Notes under the pieces: model-generated
The model's input: only the letters and a program-made list of their open reading frames with translations
Databases searched by the model: none
Told to the model about the DNA's origin: nothing
Source: Sulfurospirillum diekertiae
GTDB lineage: Bacteria; Campylobacterota; Campylobacteria; Campylobacterales; Sulfurospirillaceae
Assembly (NCBI RefSeq): GCF_011769985.2
Contig: NZ_CP039734.2
Coordinates: forward strand, 1,550,001 to 1,614,000
Length of the DNA stretch: 64,000 bases
Reading direction: 5' to 3'
Program-made: the position numbers and the translations under genes
In this document: piece after piece, positions 10,025-17,353 of the stretch
How positions within the stretch are numbered: the first letter of the stretch is position 1
Layout of the letters: each line of letters starts with the position of its first letter

Positions 10025-10363
10025 TTATTTCGTTGTTTTAAAAGATTTTACCACGTAAAAACTTTGCATATCTTTTGGTACAAACCAAAAAGTGATACGA
10101 TGAGTGCATGGTTGCTTGAGAGAAAGAGGAAGAGGAGACACAAATTTTTTAGTCACGACTGGATAGTCGATTCCTCCAGCAAAAAGCTGATTGCATCTCA
10201 AAATGCGTATAAAACTGTAAAAGATAGCTTTTAAAAAACTATTGTGTAGAAGCTGCTCTTTGGCATATTGCGAACATGTCGGATAATACCTACAACTTCC
10301 ATAGCCAATCAGTGTAAAAAACTTCTGATAAAGCTTTATCAACAACAATGCTAAAGACTTCAT
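10025..10363 (-). CDS. yidD: Membrane protein insertion efficiency factor YidD
   Basis: YidD is a small membrane-associated protein that aids YidC-dependent insertion. The family core is clear: an N-terminal amphipathic/hydrophobic segment ([16 protein letters not shown]), then CRYYPTCSQYAKEQL and a C-terminal LRCNQLFAGGIDYP with the conserved cysteines. At 112 residues it is longer than many YidD proteins because of an extra tail after about residue 70. Its ATG overlaps the rnpA stop as ATGA, indicating translational coupling. Confidence 0.94.
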   Translation of the reverse strand: MKSLALLLIKLYQKFFTLIGYGSCRYYPTCSQYAKEQLLHNSFLKAIFYSFIRILRCNQLFAGGIDYPVVTKKFVSPLPLSLKQPCTHRITFWFVPKDMQSFYVVKSFKTTK

Positions 10364-10698
10364 TCTTTAACACAGTTTAATTTTTTCAAAGACCATATAA
10401 TCCCTTTTTTCAAAGCATCATACGATATGTGATTAATCTTCTCTTTTGCTACAAAAACATACACGCCATCATGTAAAGTGTGTTGAATTTCTAAAAATAT
10501 AGCCCTAAATCGTCTTTTGGCTAAATTTCGCTTGATAGCATTACCGACTTTTTTACTTGCCGTAAAGCCAACTCTTTTTGCTGTATCGTTATTGTAAAAG
10601 ACTAAGGCACCTTCATAATGCCATTTTTTTGCATGGTTATAAACGTATGAATACTCTCTCGTCGCCTTGAGAGTTTCATAATCTTTTAAGCGGCCAAT
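10360..10698 (-). CDS. rnpA: Ribonuclease P protein component, apparently starting at ATT
   Basis: RnpA is the protein subunit of RNase P, which matures tRNA 5' ends. The frame encodes about 112 residues with the basic RNA-binding signature [17 protein letters not shown] and a preceding [18 protein letters not shown] strand. No ATG, GTG or TTG occurs in frame before this core; the frame opens only after a TAG and reads AAG CAG ATT GGC CGC. The ATT at 10696-10698 lies about nine bases after AAAGG and at the position where related proteins begin. It overlaps the end of rpmH by 13 bases. Because of the missing canonical start the gene is easily overlooked, but its product is unmistakable. Confidence 0.88.
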   Translation of the reverse strand: MGRLKDYETLKATREYSYVYNHAKKWHYEGALVFYNNDTAKRVGFTASKKVGNAIKRNLAKRRFRAIFLEIQHTLHDGVYVFVAKEKINHISYDALKKGIIWSLKKLNCVKE

Positions 10699-10820
10699 CT
10701 GCTTCTACCTTTAGCACGACGTGCTGCAATAACTTTACGTCCACCCTTAGTTTTCATTCTAAGTCTGAAACCATGTGTACGCTTTTTAGGGGTACTATGT
10801 GGCTGATACGTTCTTTTCAT
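10686..10820 (-). CDS. rpmH: Ribosomal protein bL34
   Basis: This is the 44-residue large-subunit protein L34. The translation begins [18 protein letters not shown] and ends [12 protein letters not shown], the invariant pattern of the family. The ATG at 10820 follows AAAGGAA. It is the first gene of the leftward rpmH-rnpA-yidD-yidC-jag-mnmE operon, with rnpA overlapping its 3' end. Confidence 0.98.
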   Translation of the reverse strand: MKRTYQPHSTPKKRTHGFRLRMKTKGGRKVIAARRAKGRSRLAA

Positions 10821-10857
10821 CAAAATTTCCTTTAATAAAAAATAATTTAAGGTACGG

Positions 10858-10863
10858 ATTTTA
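10858..10863 (-). promoter_or_regulatory. Candidate -10 element for the rpmH operon
   Basis: On the minus strand the sequence reads GGTAAAATCCG, a good TANAAT-type -10 element of Campylobacterota sigma-70 promoters, about 38 bases upstream of the rpmH ATG. The upstream sequence is A/T-rich without a clear -35, as is usual in this group. One iterated palindrome (10909-10918) lies just upstream. Confidence 0.4.
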
Positions 10864-10922
10864 CCTTAGCTTTACTTAAAATTGCATGAGCTTCGATTAA
10901 GCATCGCTTTACATGTAAGCCT

Positions 10923-12497
10923 TTAGTGCAACTCCATAACCATTTTTTTCAAAGATTCCTTGTCAATTTTAGCTTCACTTAGACTGGTTTGTGGAAGCTT
11001 TTCTTTATAGACAACAATGGAAGGAATCATATGATTTGGGAGATGTTTTTTAAGCTCAAATAAAATCTCATTTTTAGACATTTCACGTGATGCACTGTAG
11101 ACCATCACAATCTCTTCTTCTGTTTTTTCATTTTCGATGGAAAAAACAGCACATTGGCTGATTTGAGGCAATTTATCGTGAACAACGCTCTCAATTTCAT
11201 AAGGACTGATTCTAAAACCACTGACTTTAATCATATCATCCTTGCGTGAAACAAAGTAGAGATAGCCCTCTTCATCTCTATACACAAAATCGCCACTTGC
11301 GACGACAATTTCATCGGTCAGATCACCTTCTAAATTGACCACCTTGTCTAAGATTGCAATGCTTTTATACCGTTTTTGCGTATCTTCTTTTGATTTCCAA
11401 TAGCCTTTGTAAATGTAGCCACCACGATGGATCAATTCACCAATTTCACGTGGTTGACACTCAAAACCTTGCTCATTGATAACATGAATCTCCACACCAG
11501 GAATTGGCTTTCCAATGGAATTAGGACGGATTTTAAGTTGTGCTGGGTCAAGGTACGTTGAGCGAAAGGCTTCGGTAAGACCATGCATCGAATAAAACTT
11601 AGCATTGGGGTAACGCTCTTCAATATCCGCAATCATTTTAGGGGTAATTTTTCCACCTGAAGAGGTCACAATACGCACATTACCCAAAAGCTTTGCATTG
11701 GGAATTCGCTTAGGATCACTTTCAAACATCTGCGTAATATGCGGAGGCATAATCGGTAAAACTGTGACATTATCATTAATAAGGTGATTAAAAAAATCTG
11801 CTGGAAGCGCTAAGGAGTGTAGCGCCAACGTTGCATGGTTGTAAATGGAGCAAAAAAGCTGATTAAGGCCGTAATCCAAAATAAAAGGCAATGTTCCAGA
11901 AAGGACATCACTCTCTTTAAGTTCAAGATAATTTGAAGCAACTCTGGCACTATCGATGAGATTGCGGTGCGTGATAACAATACCACGAGGGAAACCCGTC
12001 AGTCCAAAGCTATAGGTGATCGCCGCATTTTTATAGTCGCCAATATTACATGTAAAAATATCACTGCAGCATTTATAGATCTCTTCAAAGGAGACAATAT
12101 TACGCTCACTCGCTTCATAAGTGATAATTTTACCTTGAAAATTAATCTCATCAATGCTTTTAATCTTTGATTTATCGGTAATAATACAAGTAATACTGCA
12201 ATCATTGATAATATGTTCTACTTGCTCAGGTTTCAATAGACGTGAAATAGGAACAAAAATATGCTCTGTTGAGAGAAGTGCTAAAATCGCAATAATTTGC
12301 TCGCTACTTTTGTGTGAATAAATACCGATACGTGAACCACTTGGAAGTGCAAGCTCACTCAAGTAACGTGCTATTTGATTGACCTTACGAAACAGATCAG
12401 CATAGGTTAATTTTTTAGCACCATCAATGATAGCCACTTTATCAGGGCATGTTACAGCAGCTTTTTCAATGAGTGCACGAATACAATTAATAGACAT
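10923..12497 (-). CDS. AMP-forming acyl/amino-acid ligase in a glutamate mutase operon
   Basis: A 524-residue ANL-superfamily enzyme that should activate a carboxylic acid as its adenylate and pass it to CoA or a carrier protein. The core motifs are recognisable but unusual: the phosphate-binding loop reads TYSFGLTGFPRG instead of a Ser/Thr-rich loop ending in PKG, motif A5 is MHGLTEA, A7 is ASGDFVYRDEEG, A8 is SRKDDMIKVSGFRI, and the C-terminal catalytic lysine is kept in LSEAKIDKESL. It is separated from glmL by a single base, so it is co-transcribed with the mutase. By analogy with actinobacterial 3-methylaspartate:carrier ligases, the mutase product is the attractive substrate; this is inference. 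No carrier protein gene is seen nearby. Confidence 0.78.
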   Translation of the reverse strand: MSINCIRALIEKAAVTCPDKVAIIDGAKKLTYADLFRKVNQIARYLSELALPSGSRIGIYSHKSSEQIIAILALLSTEHIFVPISRLLKPEQVEHIINDCSITCIITDKSKIKSIDEINFQGKIITYEASERNIVSFEEIYKCCSDIFTCNIGDYKNAAITYSFGLTGFPRGIVITHRNLIDSARVASNYLELKESDVLSGTLPFILDYGLNQLFCSIYNHATLALHSLALPADFFNHLINDNVTVLPIMPPHITQMFESDPKRIPNAKLLGNVRIVTSSGGKITPKMIADIEERYPNAKFYSMHGLTEAFRSTYLDPAQLKIRPNSIGKPIPGVEIHVINEQGFECQPREIGELIHRGGYIYKGYWKSKEDTQKRYKSIAILDKVVNLEGDLTDEIVVASGDFVYRDEEGYLYFVSRKDDMIKVSGFRISPYEIESVVHDKLPQISQCAVFSIENEKTEEEIVMVYSASREMSKNEILFELKKHLPNHMIPSIVVYKEKLPQTSLSEAKIDKESLKKMVMELH

Positions 12498-12498
12498 A

Positions 12499-13692
12499 TT
12501 AACTCCTTATATCAGTATTGTTTTCCATTCCTAACGTCCAGATTGCATAATTATAATCCATGACGATATTGGGAATAGCATGTAAATTCATTACTTTTTT
12601 ATAGAAAAACTGCATAATAGTCTCGACCTCTTCATAGGAGAGCACTTTGGTAATGCCTCCTGTTAAAACAATCGTTTTTAGAAGTTCTAACTGCAGTGTT
12701 ATATACAAAGGATGCAGTCTTGAAACTTTGTAAAGTACTAAAAAGATGGAAAGTTGCATCAAAATACGTAAAGCCTTCTCACTCTCCTCTTCCAAGATAT
12801 TCTCTGTCACATTCAGATACGCTAACAACTCATACACAAATTCATTGTTTTTCGCTGCAAAAATAAGCGTTTCGCGTGACTTAAAGACACCCAATTTTTT
12901 AAACACCAAACGATCATAACCACTTTCACTCACAATGTTATCGCGCACTAAATCGCGACTGTAATGGATATCTGTCGTAGCACCTCCAATATCCACCACA
13001 ATGAAGGGATTGACCACTTCAAAATTTGCATCAATGAATGGTAAAGAGCGATTGACAATGTACGGCGTTGAATAGATTTGATTCGCCGTAATTTCATAGA
13101 GATGTTTGATATCTTCTTTACCCACAATGTCCGCTTGATAAAGGTTTGTCAAATACTCTTTCAGCTCACCACCGTTTACATGTAATTTATCTGTGATGAT
13201 ATTTCCAAGCACTTTCAGTTGAGGAATTTGTTTGCTTAGCAATGACGCATCTTGTTTAGTACCCACATAGACAATATTGCTATACTGCACGTTTTGAAGG
13301 TAATCAAATAGTTTTTCATCAAACACGTTGCCAATACCATCAATTCCACCGACAATAATAACCACATCAATGAGTTCACTAGGTGACTTACTCTCTTCAA
13401 TTTTACTGTACAAAATCGTATCGATGATGTTAATGCCTGAATTAAACGCTATATTTTTGGCAAACTTCAAACTAAAAGAGTTAGTCAACCCAATAATCAG
13501 CGTACTTAACCCACCATTCGCCGAAGAACAGATAAAAATATCCTCTTTTTGATAGTTTGCAAAGATATTGCCGCACTTGGTGATCAAATCATCATAAATA
13601 TCTTTCTTAAAATCCCTAAAATATTGGCTGATACCACTTTCTTGGCAGACTTTAAAGTAGGTACTTCCTACATCAATGAGAAGTTTACTCAT
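12499..13692 (-). CDS. glmL: GlmL/MutL-family actin-like ATPase of glutamate mutase
   Basis: GlmL/MutL proteins are ASKHA-fold ATPases always found with glutamate mutase and thought to protect or reactivate the B12 enzyme. The 397-residue product shows the phosphate-1 motif at its start (LLIDVGSTYFKVC), the phosphate-2 motif VVDIGGATTDIHYS near residue 237, and a late glycine-rich adenosine motif TIVLTGGITKVL. Its ATG overlaps the glmE stop by four bases and its stop is one base from the ligase start. It is somewhat shorter than clostridial MutL (about 460), so the exact role may differ. Confidence 0.85.
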   Translation of the reverse strand: MSKLLIDVGSTYFKVCQESGISQYFRDFKKDIYDDLITKCGNIFANYQKEDIFICSSANGGLSTLIIGLTNSFSLKFAKNIAFNSGINIIDTILYSKIEESKSPSELIDVVIIVGGIDGIGNVFDEKLFDYLQNVQYSNIVYVGTKQDASLLSKQIPQLKVLGNIITDKLHVNGGELKEYLTNLYQADIVGKEDIKHLYEITANQIYSTPYIVNRSLPFIDANFEVVNPFIVVDIGGATTDIHYSRDLVRDNIVSESGYDRLVFKKLGVFKSRETLIFAAKNNEFVYELLAYLNVTENILEEESEKALRILMQLSIFLVLYKVSRLHPLYITLQLELLKTIVLTGGITKVLSYEEVETIMQFFYKKVMNLHAIPNIVMDYNYAIWTLGMENNTDIRS

Positions 13693-15053
13693 AGCATTGC
13701 CCCTATATCATGGATAATTTTATTGATGACTTCGGTTTTGCTCTCAGGCAGATTGACCTTTGATTTTTCATACGCAAAACAGCGATCAGGTAGTGGAAGT
13801 TTGCCTTTTTCAATAATGCGAATATTGCCAGACTCATCACGAATCGTTATGACTTCATTGTGATTGATAATGTGCGGTGAAAAAGGGACATCAATCAAAC
13901 CATTTTTAATCGTATTGAACACTTTGCGCCACAACGTATCGGCAGGGTCGTTAAAAACCGCGTCCATGATAGCTCGCACTTCCAGTTCCAAATTCTCTTC
14001 TTCTTCTGCGTCATGTACGACGGGCAGTCCTTTAAGCGTGCGAAGCGTGTATTTGGTATTGGCAACCGATTGGGCGTTGCACTGCATAGTGGGAATGCCA
14101 AAAGCTTCATCACGGGTTTTGATGATGATTTTATCGGCTCGTACCATCGCTGCGATGACCGTATTGGTGTTGATGAGTGAGTCAGAGAGGTTTTTATCAC
14201 GTGGAAATGCACCCATCCATTGATGATAGACAAGGTTGATGATAGCATCACTTCCACTAAACATATCGGCATATTCACGTGCCAGTTTTTTCAAAACATG
14301 CGACGTAACAATATCTTGCATCATTGAGCCATTTTGGGAAAAACTGACTGAAAAAGATTTCACACCTTCTTCGATGGAGAGAAGCATCTCGATGAGCTGA
14401 ATGACGATGACGATACACGGCGGAACGAGTGTCGCAGTCAACGGTCCAAAGGATTCACGGTTGATGGGTTCATTGAGCGTTGAGTACAACGCGCATACTT
14501 TATCGACGTATTTCCAGTATAAAAAGGCTTTATCAAGAGGGAAATTTTTGGAATACGGGAGCATATAGGTAATCGGACCACCTTCGATTTCAAAAATGCC
14601 TGAAGCCAATGCCGTTTCCACCAAAAGCCTCGCATCGGGTGTTCCGTGGCGAAGGCTGACAGGTTTATTAAAATGGGTCATCATTTTACGTGTAGTACGA
14701 TAGCCGTGATTGACTAGCGGATAACCGTTGAGCATATCCATCTCGTTTTCTTCCGAAAGAGTGAGCATCTTTTGTGCCATCGCGTAGTCGTTGAGCCTTG
14801 TGTTACTATCGATGGTAAGCGGCAGAACATCGATGTCCGCTTTCATAAACTCTTCATAGAGTTCAAACATCTTTTTGTAGGTCGGAAAACCGCCACGAGG
14901 TTGAACCAAAAGACGGTCACGTTTTTTAAAATGATGGGAAATAAACATCTCTTTGTTCGCATTGCGAATAAAATCTTCAATCTCATCAAAATCAAAATTA
15001 TCGGCATACTCGTTACGGGTAATGACATCACGCTCTTTTTGGAGTAAACTCAT
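13689..15053 (-). CDS. glmE: Glutamate mutase epsilon subunit (methylaspartate mutase E)
   Basis: This catalytic barrel subunit interconverts L-glutamate and (2S,3S)-3-methylaspartate using adenosylcobalamin bound by GlmS. Residues known to hold glutamate in the Clostridium cochlearium enzyme are all present. The arginine claw is R53 (QPRGG), R86 (DSNTR) and R135 (LRHGTPDAR). The base and tyrosines are E157, Y163 and Y167 (EGGPITYMLPYSK), with the same 22-6-4 spacing as R149/E171/Y177/Y181. A lysine stands in KIIIKTRDEAFGIPT. At 454 residues it is slightly shorter than the clostridial 483. This makes a true mutase much more likely than a diverged relative. Four-base overlaps link it to glmS and glmL. 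Confidence 0.93.
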   Translation of the reverse strand: MSLLQKERDVITRNEYADNFDFDEIEDFIRNANKEMFISHHFKKRDRLLVQPRGGFPTYKKMFELYEEFMKADIDVLPLTIDSNTRLNDYAMAQKMLTLSEENEMDMLNGYPLVNHGYRTTRKMMTHFNKPVSLRHGTPDARLLVETALASGIFEIEGGPITYMLPYSKNFPLDKAFLYWKYVDKVCALYSTLNEPINRESFGPLTATLVPPCIVIVIQLIEMLLSIEEGVKSFSVSFSQNGSMMQDIVTSHVLKKLAREYADMFSGSDAIINLVYHQWMGAFPRDKNLSDSLINTNTVIAAMVRADKIIIKTRDEAFGIPTMQCNAQSVANTKYTLRTLKGLPVVHDAEEEENLELEVRAIMDAVFNDPADTLWRKVFNTIKNGLIDVPFSPHIINHNEVITIRDESGNIRIIEKGKLPLPDRCFAYEKSKVNLPESKTEVINKIIHDIGAML

Positions 15054-15454
15054 GCTCGCTCCTTTACAAATCGCTCGATTTCATCAAGTCCCGTATTGAG
15101 ATCAATTTGATGAAAGACAAGGTCAAACCCATACGATTTATATTTGGGAATAATGTCGCTTTGAGCAGCTTCACCCACCGCTAAATTGCCACCGATCACA
15201 AAAACAACCTCTTTGAGATCATACTCAGAGCGCAAAAATTGCAAGTCACGACACCATCCCTCCGCTTCGCCATTAAGGGAAGAGATCAGTAGAATATCTG
15301 CATCTGTTTCAACAACAGCGTCAATAAACTCTTCCAAAGAGGTATTGACCCCTAGGTTAAACACCTCAAAACCTCTCGCTTGCAATGATATATCGATGAG
15401 TCTGTTTGCGACCACATGGATGTCATTACCCACTACACCTGTAACTACTTTCAT
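15050..15454 (-). CDS. glmS: Glutamate mutase sigma subunit, B12-binding
   Basis: This 134-residue Rossmann-like subunit carries the cobalamin. It begins MKVVTGVVGNDIHVVANRLI, where D and H of the base-off DxHxxG motif are present but the glycine is alanine. Downstream, LLISSLNGEAEG and VIGGNLAVGE match the SxL and GGN cofactor-tail pocket motifs. It is the first gene of the operon (S-E-L-ligase), reading leftward from a divergent intergenic region shared with a tetraheme cytochrome gene. Name follows the clostridial enzyme (glmS/mutS/mamA), not glucosamine synthase. Confidence 0.9.
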   Translation of the reverse strand: MKVVTGVVGNDIHVVANRLIDISLQARGFEVFNLGVNTSLEEFIDAVVETDADILLISSLNGEAEGWCRDLQFLRSEYDLKEVVFVIGGNLAVGEAAQSDIIPKYKSYGFDLVFHQIDLNTGLDEIERFVKERA

Positions 15455-15507
15455 GGACTGACCTAAAAATTTAATAATGTTGCATTCTATCTTAACCTTT
15501 GTAAAGG

Positions 15508-15513
15508 TATAAT
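15508..15513 (+). promoter_or_regulatory. Candidate -10 element (TATAAT) for the tetraheme cytochrome gene
   Basis: A perfect TATAAT lies 27 bases upstream of the cytochrome ATG, inside AAGGTATAATTAAC, next to a short inverted repeat ACCTTT/AAAGGT. The same 85-base region must hold the divergent promoter of the glutamate mutase operon. Confidence 0.45.
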
Positions 15514-15539
15514 TAACACAAATTTTCTAAAGTGGGTCC

Positions 15540-15899
15540 ATGTCAAAAAAAGCCTTTTTGTTTCTTATTCTTCTCGTTATGAGCTTACAGAGCTTGTTAG
15601 TTGCCTGTGGTGGAAGTTGTTTGGAGTGTCATTCTAAGCTTAGACCTTACATCAACGACCAAAATCATGCCATTTTAAATGAATGCATCACCTGTCACAA
15701 TCAGCCATCAAAAAATGGTCAATGCGGCAGAGATTGTTTTGATTGCCATTCACAAGAGAAAGTCTATGCTCAAAAAGATGTGAATGCCCATCAAGAGCTC
15801 AAAACCTGTGGAACATGTCATAAGGGAAAAGTGGACTTTACCACGCCTAAACAATCGATTATTTCCAATCAACAAAATTTAATACACCTATTTAAATAA
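15540..15899 (+). CDS. Small tetraheme c-type cytochrome, possibly a lipoprotein
   Basis: A 119-residue exported protein with four heme-binding motifs: CLECH (27-31), CITCH (49-53), CFDCH (66-70) and CGTCH (90-94). The N-terminus is a signal sequence whose end, SLLVAC, fits a lipobox with Cys23, so membrane anchoring by lipid is possible; ordinary signal peptidase I cleavage is the alternative. Such proteins pass electrons between quinol oxidases and periplasmic reductases. No reductase gene is adjacent, so the partner is unknown. It precedes the RraA-like gene by 13 bases and may be co-transcribed with it. Confidence 0.85.
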   Translation: MSKKAFLFLILLVMSLQSLLVACGGSCLECHSKLRPYINDQNHAILNECITCHNQPSKNGQCGRDCFDCHSQEKVYAQKDVNAHQELKTCGTCHKGKVDFTTPKQSIISNQQNLIHLFK

Positions 15900-15912
15900 A
15901 CAAGGAGTCACT

Positions 15913-16392
15913 ATGAAATTTTACACGGCAGATCTTTGCGATAAGTTTCCAGAATACACCCAAGTGCTTGAACCTATTATGAAATCGTACGGTGGCGCTA
16001 AGCGTATGATGGGGCAAATTGTTACGGTCAAACTTTCAGGCAGTAACAAAACACTCATTGAACTACTTAAAAGCGAAGGTTATGGCCAAATCGCTGTGGT
16101 AGATGTTGATGCAAACTATACAGCCGTTGTCGGGGACAACCTCATGAAATTTGCTTATGAAAATAATTGGGCTGGAATTGTGATCAACGGTTATGTACGT
16201 GATACTAAAAATACCAAAGAAATTGACGTAGGACTTTTTGCCCTCGGAACTTGTCCCAAAAAGACGATGGAAGTATGTGAGGGATTTTTACATGTAACGG
16301 TAAATTTTGGAGGAATTAGCTTTAACGAAGGCGATTATCTTTATGCAGATCGTGATGGTATTATTGTGAGTTCTCTGCCTTTGGAGATGTAA
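15913..16392 (+). CDS. RraA-family protein (aldolase fold)
   Basis: A 159-residue member of the RraA/HMG-aldolase family. The signature of GDNLMKFAYENNWAGIVING followed by YVRD is present, giving the conserved Arg-Asp pair used for substrate and metal binding. Family members either inhibit RNase E (RraA proper) or cleave 4-hydroxy-4-methyl-2-oxoglutarate and decarboxylate oxaloacetate. Campylobacterota use RNase Y/J rather than RNase E as far as is known, so an enzyme role is somewhat more likely; sequence alone does not decide. The ATG follows AAGGAG. Its 3' end overlaps the convergent cysteine-rich gene by 32 bases. Confidence 0.85.
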   Translation: MKFYTADLCDKFPEYTQVLEPIMKSYGGAKRMMGQIVTVKLSGSNKTLIELLKSEGYGQIAVVDVDANYTAVVGDNLMKFAYENNWAGIVINGYVRDTKNTKEIDVGLFALGTCPKKTMEVCEGFLHVTVNFGGISFNEGDYLYADRDGIIVSSLPLEM

Positions 16393-16813
16393 CCAAACAT
16401 TTTTGCATTATCTTTTTCCACTCCACATCAAAGTGTTTGTTTATGTAAGCTTTGGTGTGAGGGACACTGCATGCTGAACAATCTAAATGGCTCACATTTT
16501 CATATACAAACACCCCACTTTTTTTGGAATGAATTGAACATTGACTTTTACATGTAATGTTTTTTTCGACACTCAATCCTTCATCATTAAAGCGAAAATT
16601 CGGACAAGCACATAAATAACAATTGAGTTCTTTAAGAGGATGACATTTTTGTTTGGTAGCATACAAAAGGCAAAAATCAGGCTCTTTTTCAACCATATTA
16701 TCGAAAAGAAAATAATCAATCATCATCTCTTTTGTATACTTTTGTGCACCCAATTTTTGAACAATGCGATGATGTTTGTTAGCATGTGTTTCAAACCACT
16801 CTAAATAACTCAT
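16361..16813 (-). CDS. Cysteine-rich small-domain protein, probable metal binding
   Basis: A 150-residue protein with about ten cysteines arranged as CLLYATKQKCHP, CYLCACPNFRF, CKSQCSIH and CSACSVPH. This resembles the cysteine-rich small domain (PF04071-like), a presumed metal-binding module that, from memory, is sometimes found beside cobalamin genes. The ATG at 16813 is preferred over an upstream TTG at 16834, because the extra residues (MKGNANF) include the AAAGGA ribosome site. Its 3' end overlaps rraA-like convergent coding sequence. The link to the B12-dependent mutase 1 kb away is only suggestive. Confidence 0.7.
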   Translation of the reverse strand: MSYLEWFETHANKHHRIVQKLGAQKYTKEMMIDYFLFDNMVEKEPDFCLLYATKQKCHPLKELNCYLCACPNFRFNDEGLSVEKNITCKSQCSIHSKKSGVFVYENVSHLDCSACSVPHTKAYINKHFDVEWKKIMQKCLVTSPKAENSQ

Positions 16814-16887
16814 AAAATTTGCATTTCCTTTCAAAAATTGGCATCTAACTTAATGATTTTATTGTAAAATTCCGACAAAGGAATGAT

Positions 16888-17310
16888 ATGAAAAGATTAT
16901 TGATTATTTTAGCACTTATTTCGAGACTCATTGCTGAAGATTCAAGCGACTTAGATGAAATAAAAGAAGAAGATATCCCAAAAATTCTTTCCATTATCAA
17001 AGATGGCACGAAAGAACATCTGCCGATGATGTTAGATGACTACACAACCCTCGTAGACATTGTCAGTGTCAACAATGCCATTGAATACCGAAACCGCATC
17101 AATTCCGCTAATGAACACGTCAAAACAATTCTGAAAGCCGATAAAGGCACACTCATTAAAACAACCTTTGACAACAATAAAAGCTATTTATGTAGCGATT
17201 ATGAGACACGCTCATTGCTCAAAAAAGGGGCTGTTTTTATCTATGTTTTTTACGATATGAATAACGCAGAATTGTTTAAATTTTCGATTCAAGAAAAAGA
17301 CTGTCAGTAA
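16888..17310 (+). CDS. Small secreted protein of unknown function
   Basis: A 140-residue product with an N-terminal signal peptide (KRLLIILALISRLIAED). The mature part is acidic and helical (DSSDLDEIKEEDIPKIL) and contains one cysteine in SYLCSDYETRS plus one at the C-terminus (EKDCQ), which could form a disulfide in the periplasm. I do not recognise a family. The ATG follows AAAGGAATG. It converges on clpB, with a palindrome-built hairpin immediately after its stop. Confidence 0.65.
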   Translation: MKRLLIILALISRLIAEDSSDLDEIKEEDIPKILSIIKDGTKEHLPMMLDDYTTLVDIVSVNNAIEYRNRINSANEHVKTILKADKGTLIKTTFDNNKSYLCSDYETRSLLKKGAVFIYVFYDMNNAELFKFSIQEKDCQ

Positions 17311-17345
17311 CTTCTTACATGTAAAAAGATTTACATGTAAGAAGT
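17310..17345. terminator. Hairpin made from two copies of the iterated palindrome
   Basis: Two TTTACATGTAA units are arranged as a perfect 16-base inverted repeat (arms beginning ACTTCTTACATG) around the four-base loop AAGA. The left arm begins at the last base of the TAA stop of the small secreted protein, and clpB converges nine bases beyond the right arm. It is well placed as a bidirectional terminator, though the stem is A/T-rich. Each arm is also self-complementary at its core, so alternative small hairpins compete. Confidence 0.7.
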
Positions 17346-17353
17346 GTTGAATT

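Noticed and set aside
13328-15461. Plus-strand open frames opposite the glutamate mutase operon.
   Set aside because: Several are long, but all lack ribosome sites and family motifs, and the minus-strand genes keep conserved catalytic residues.
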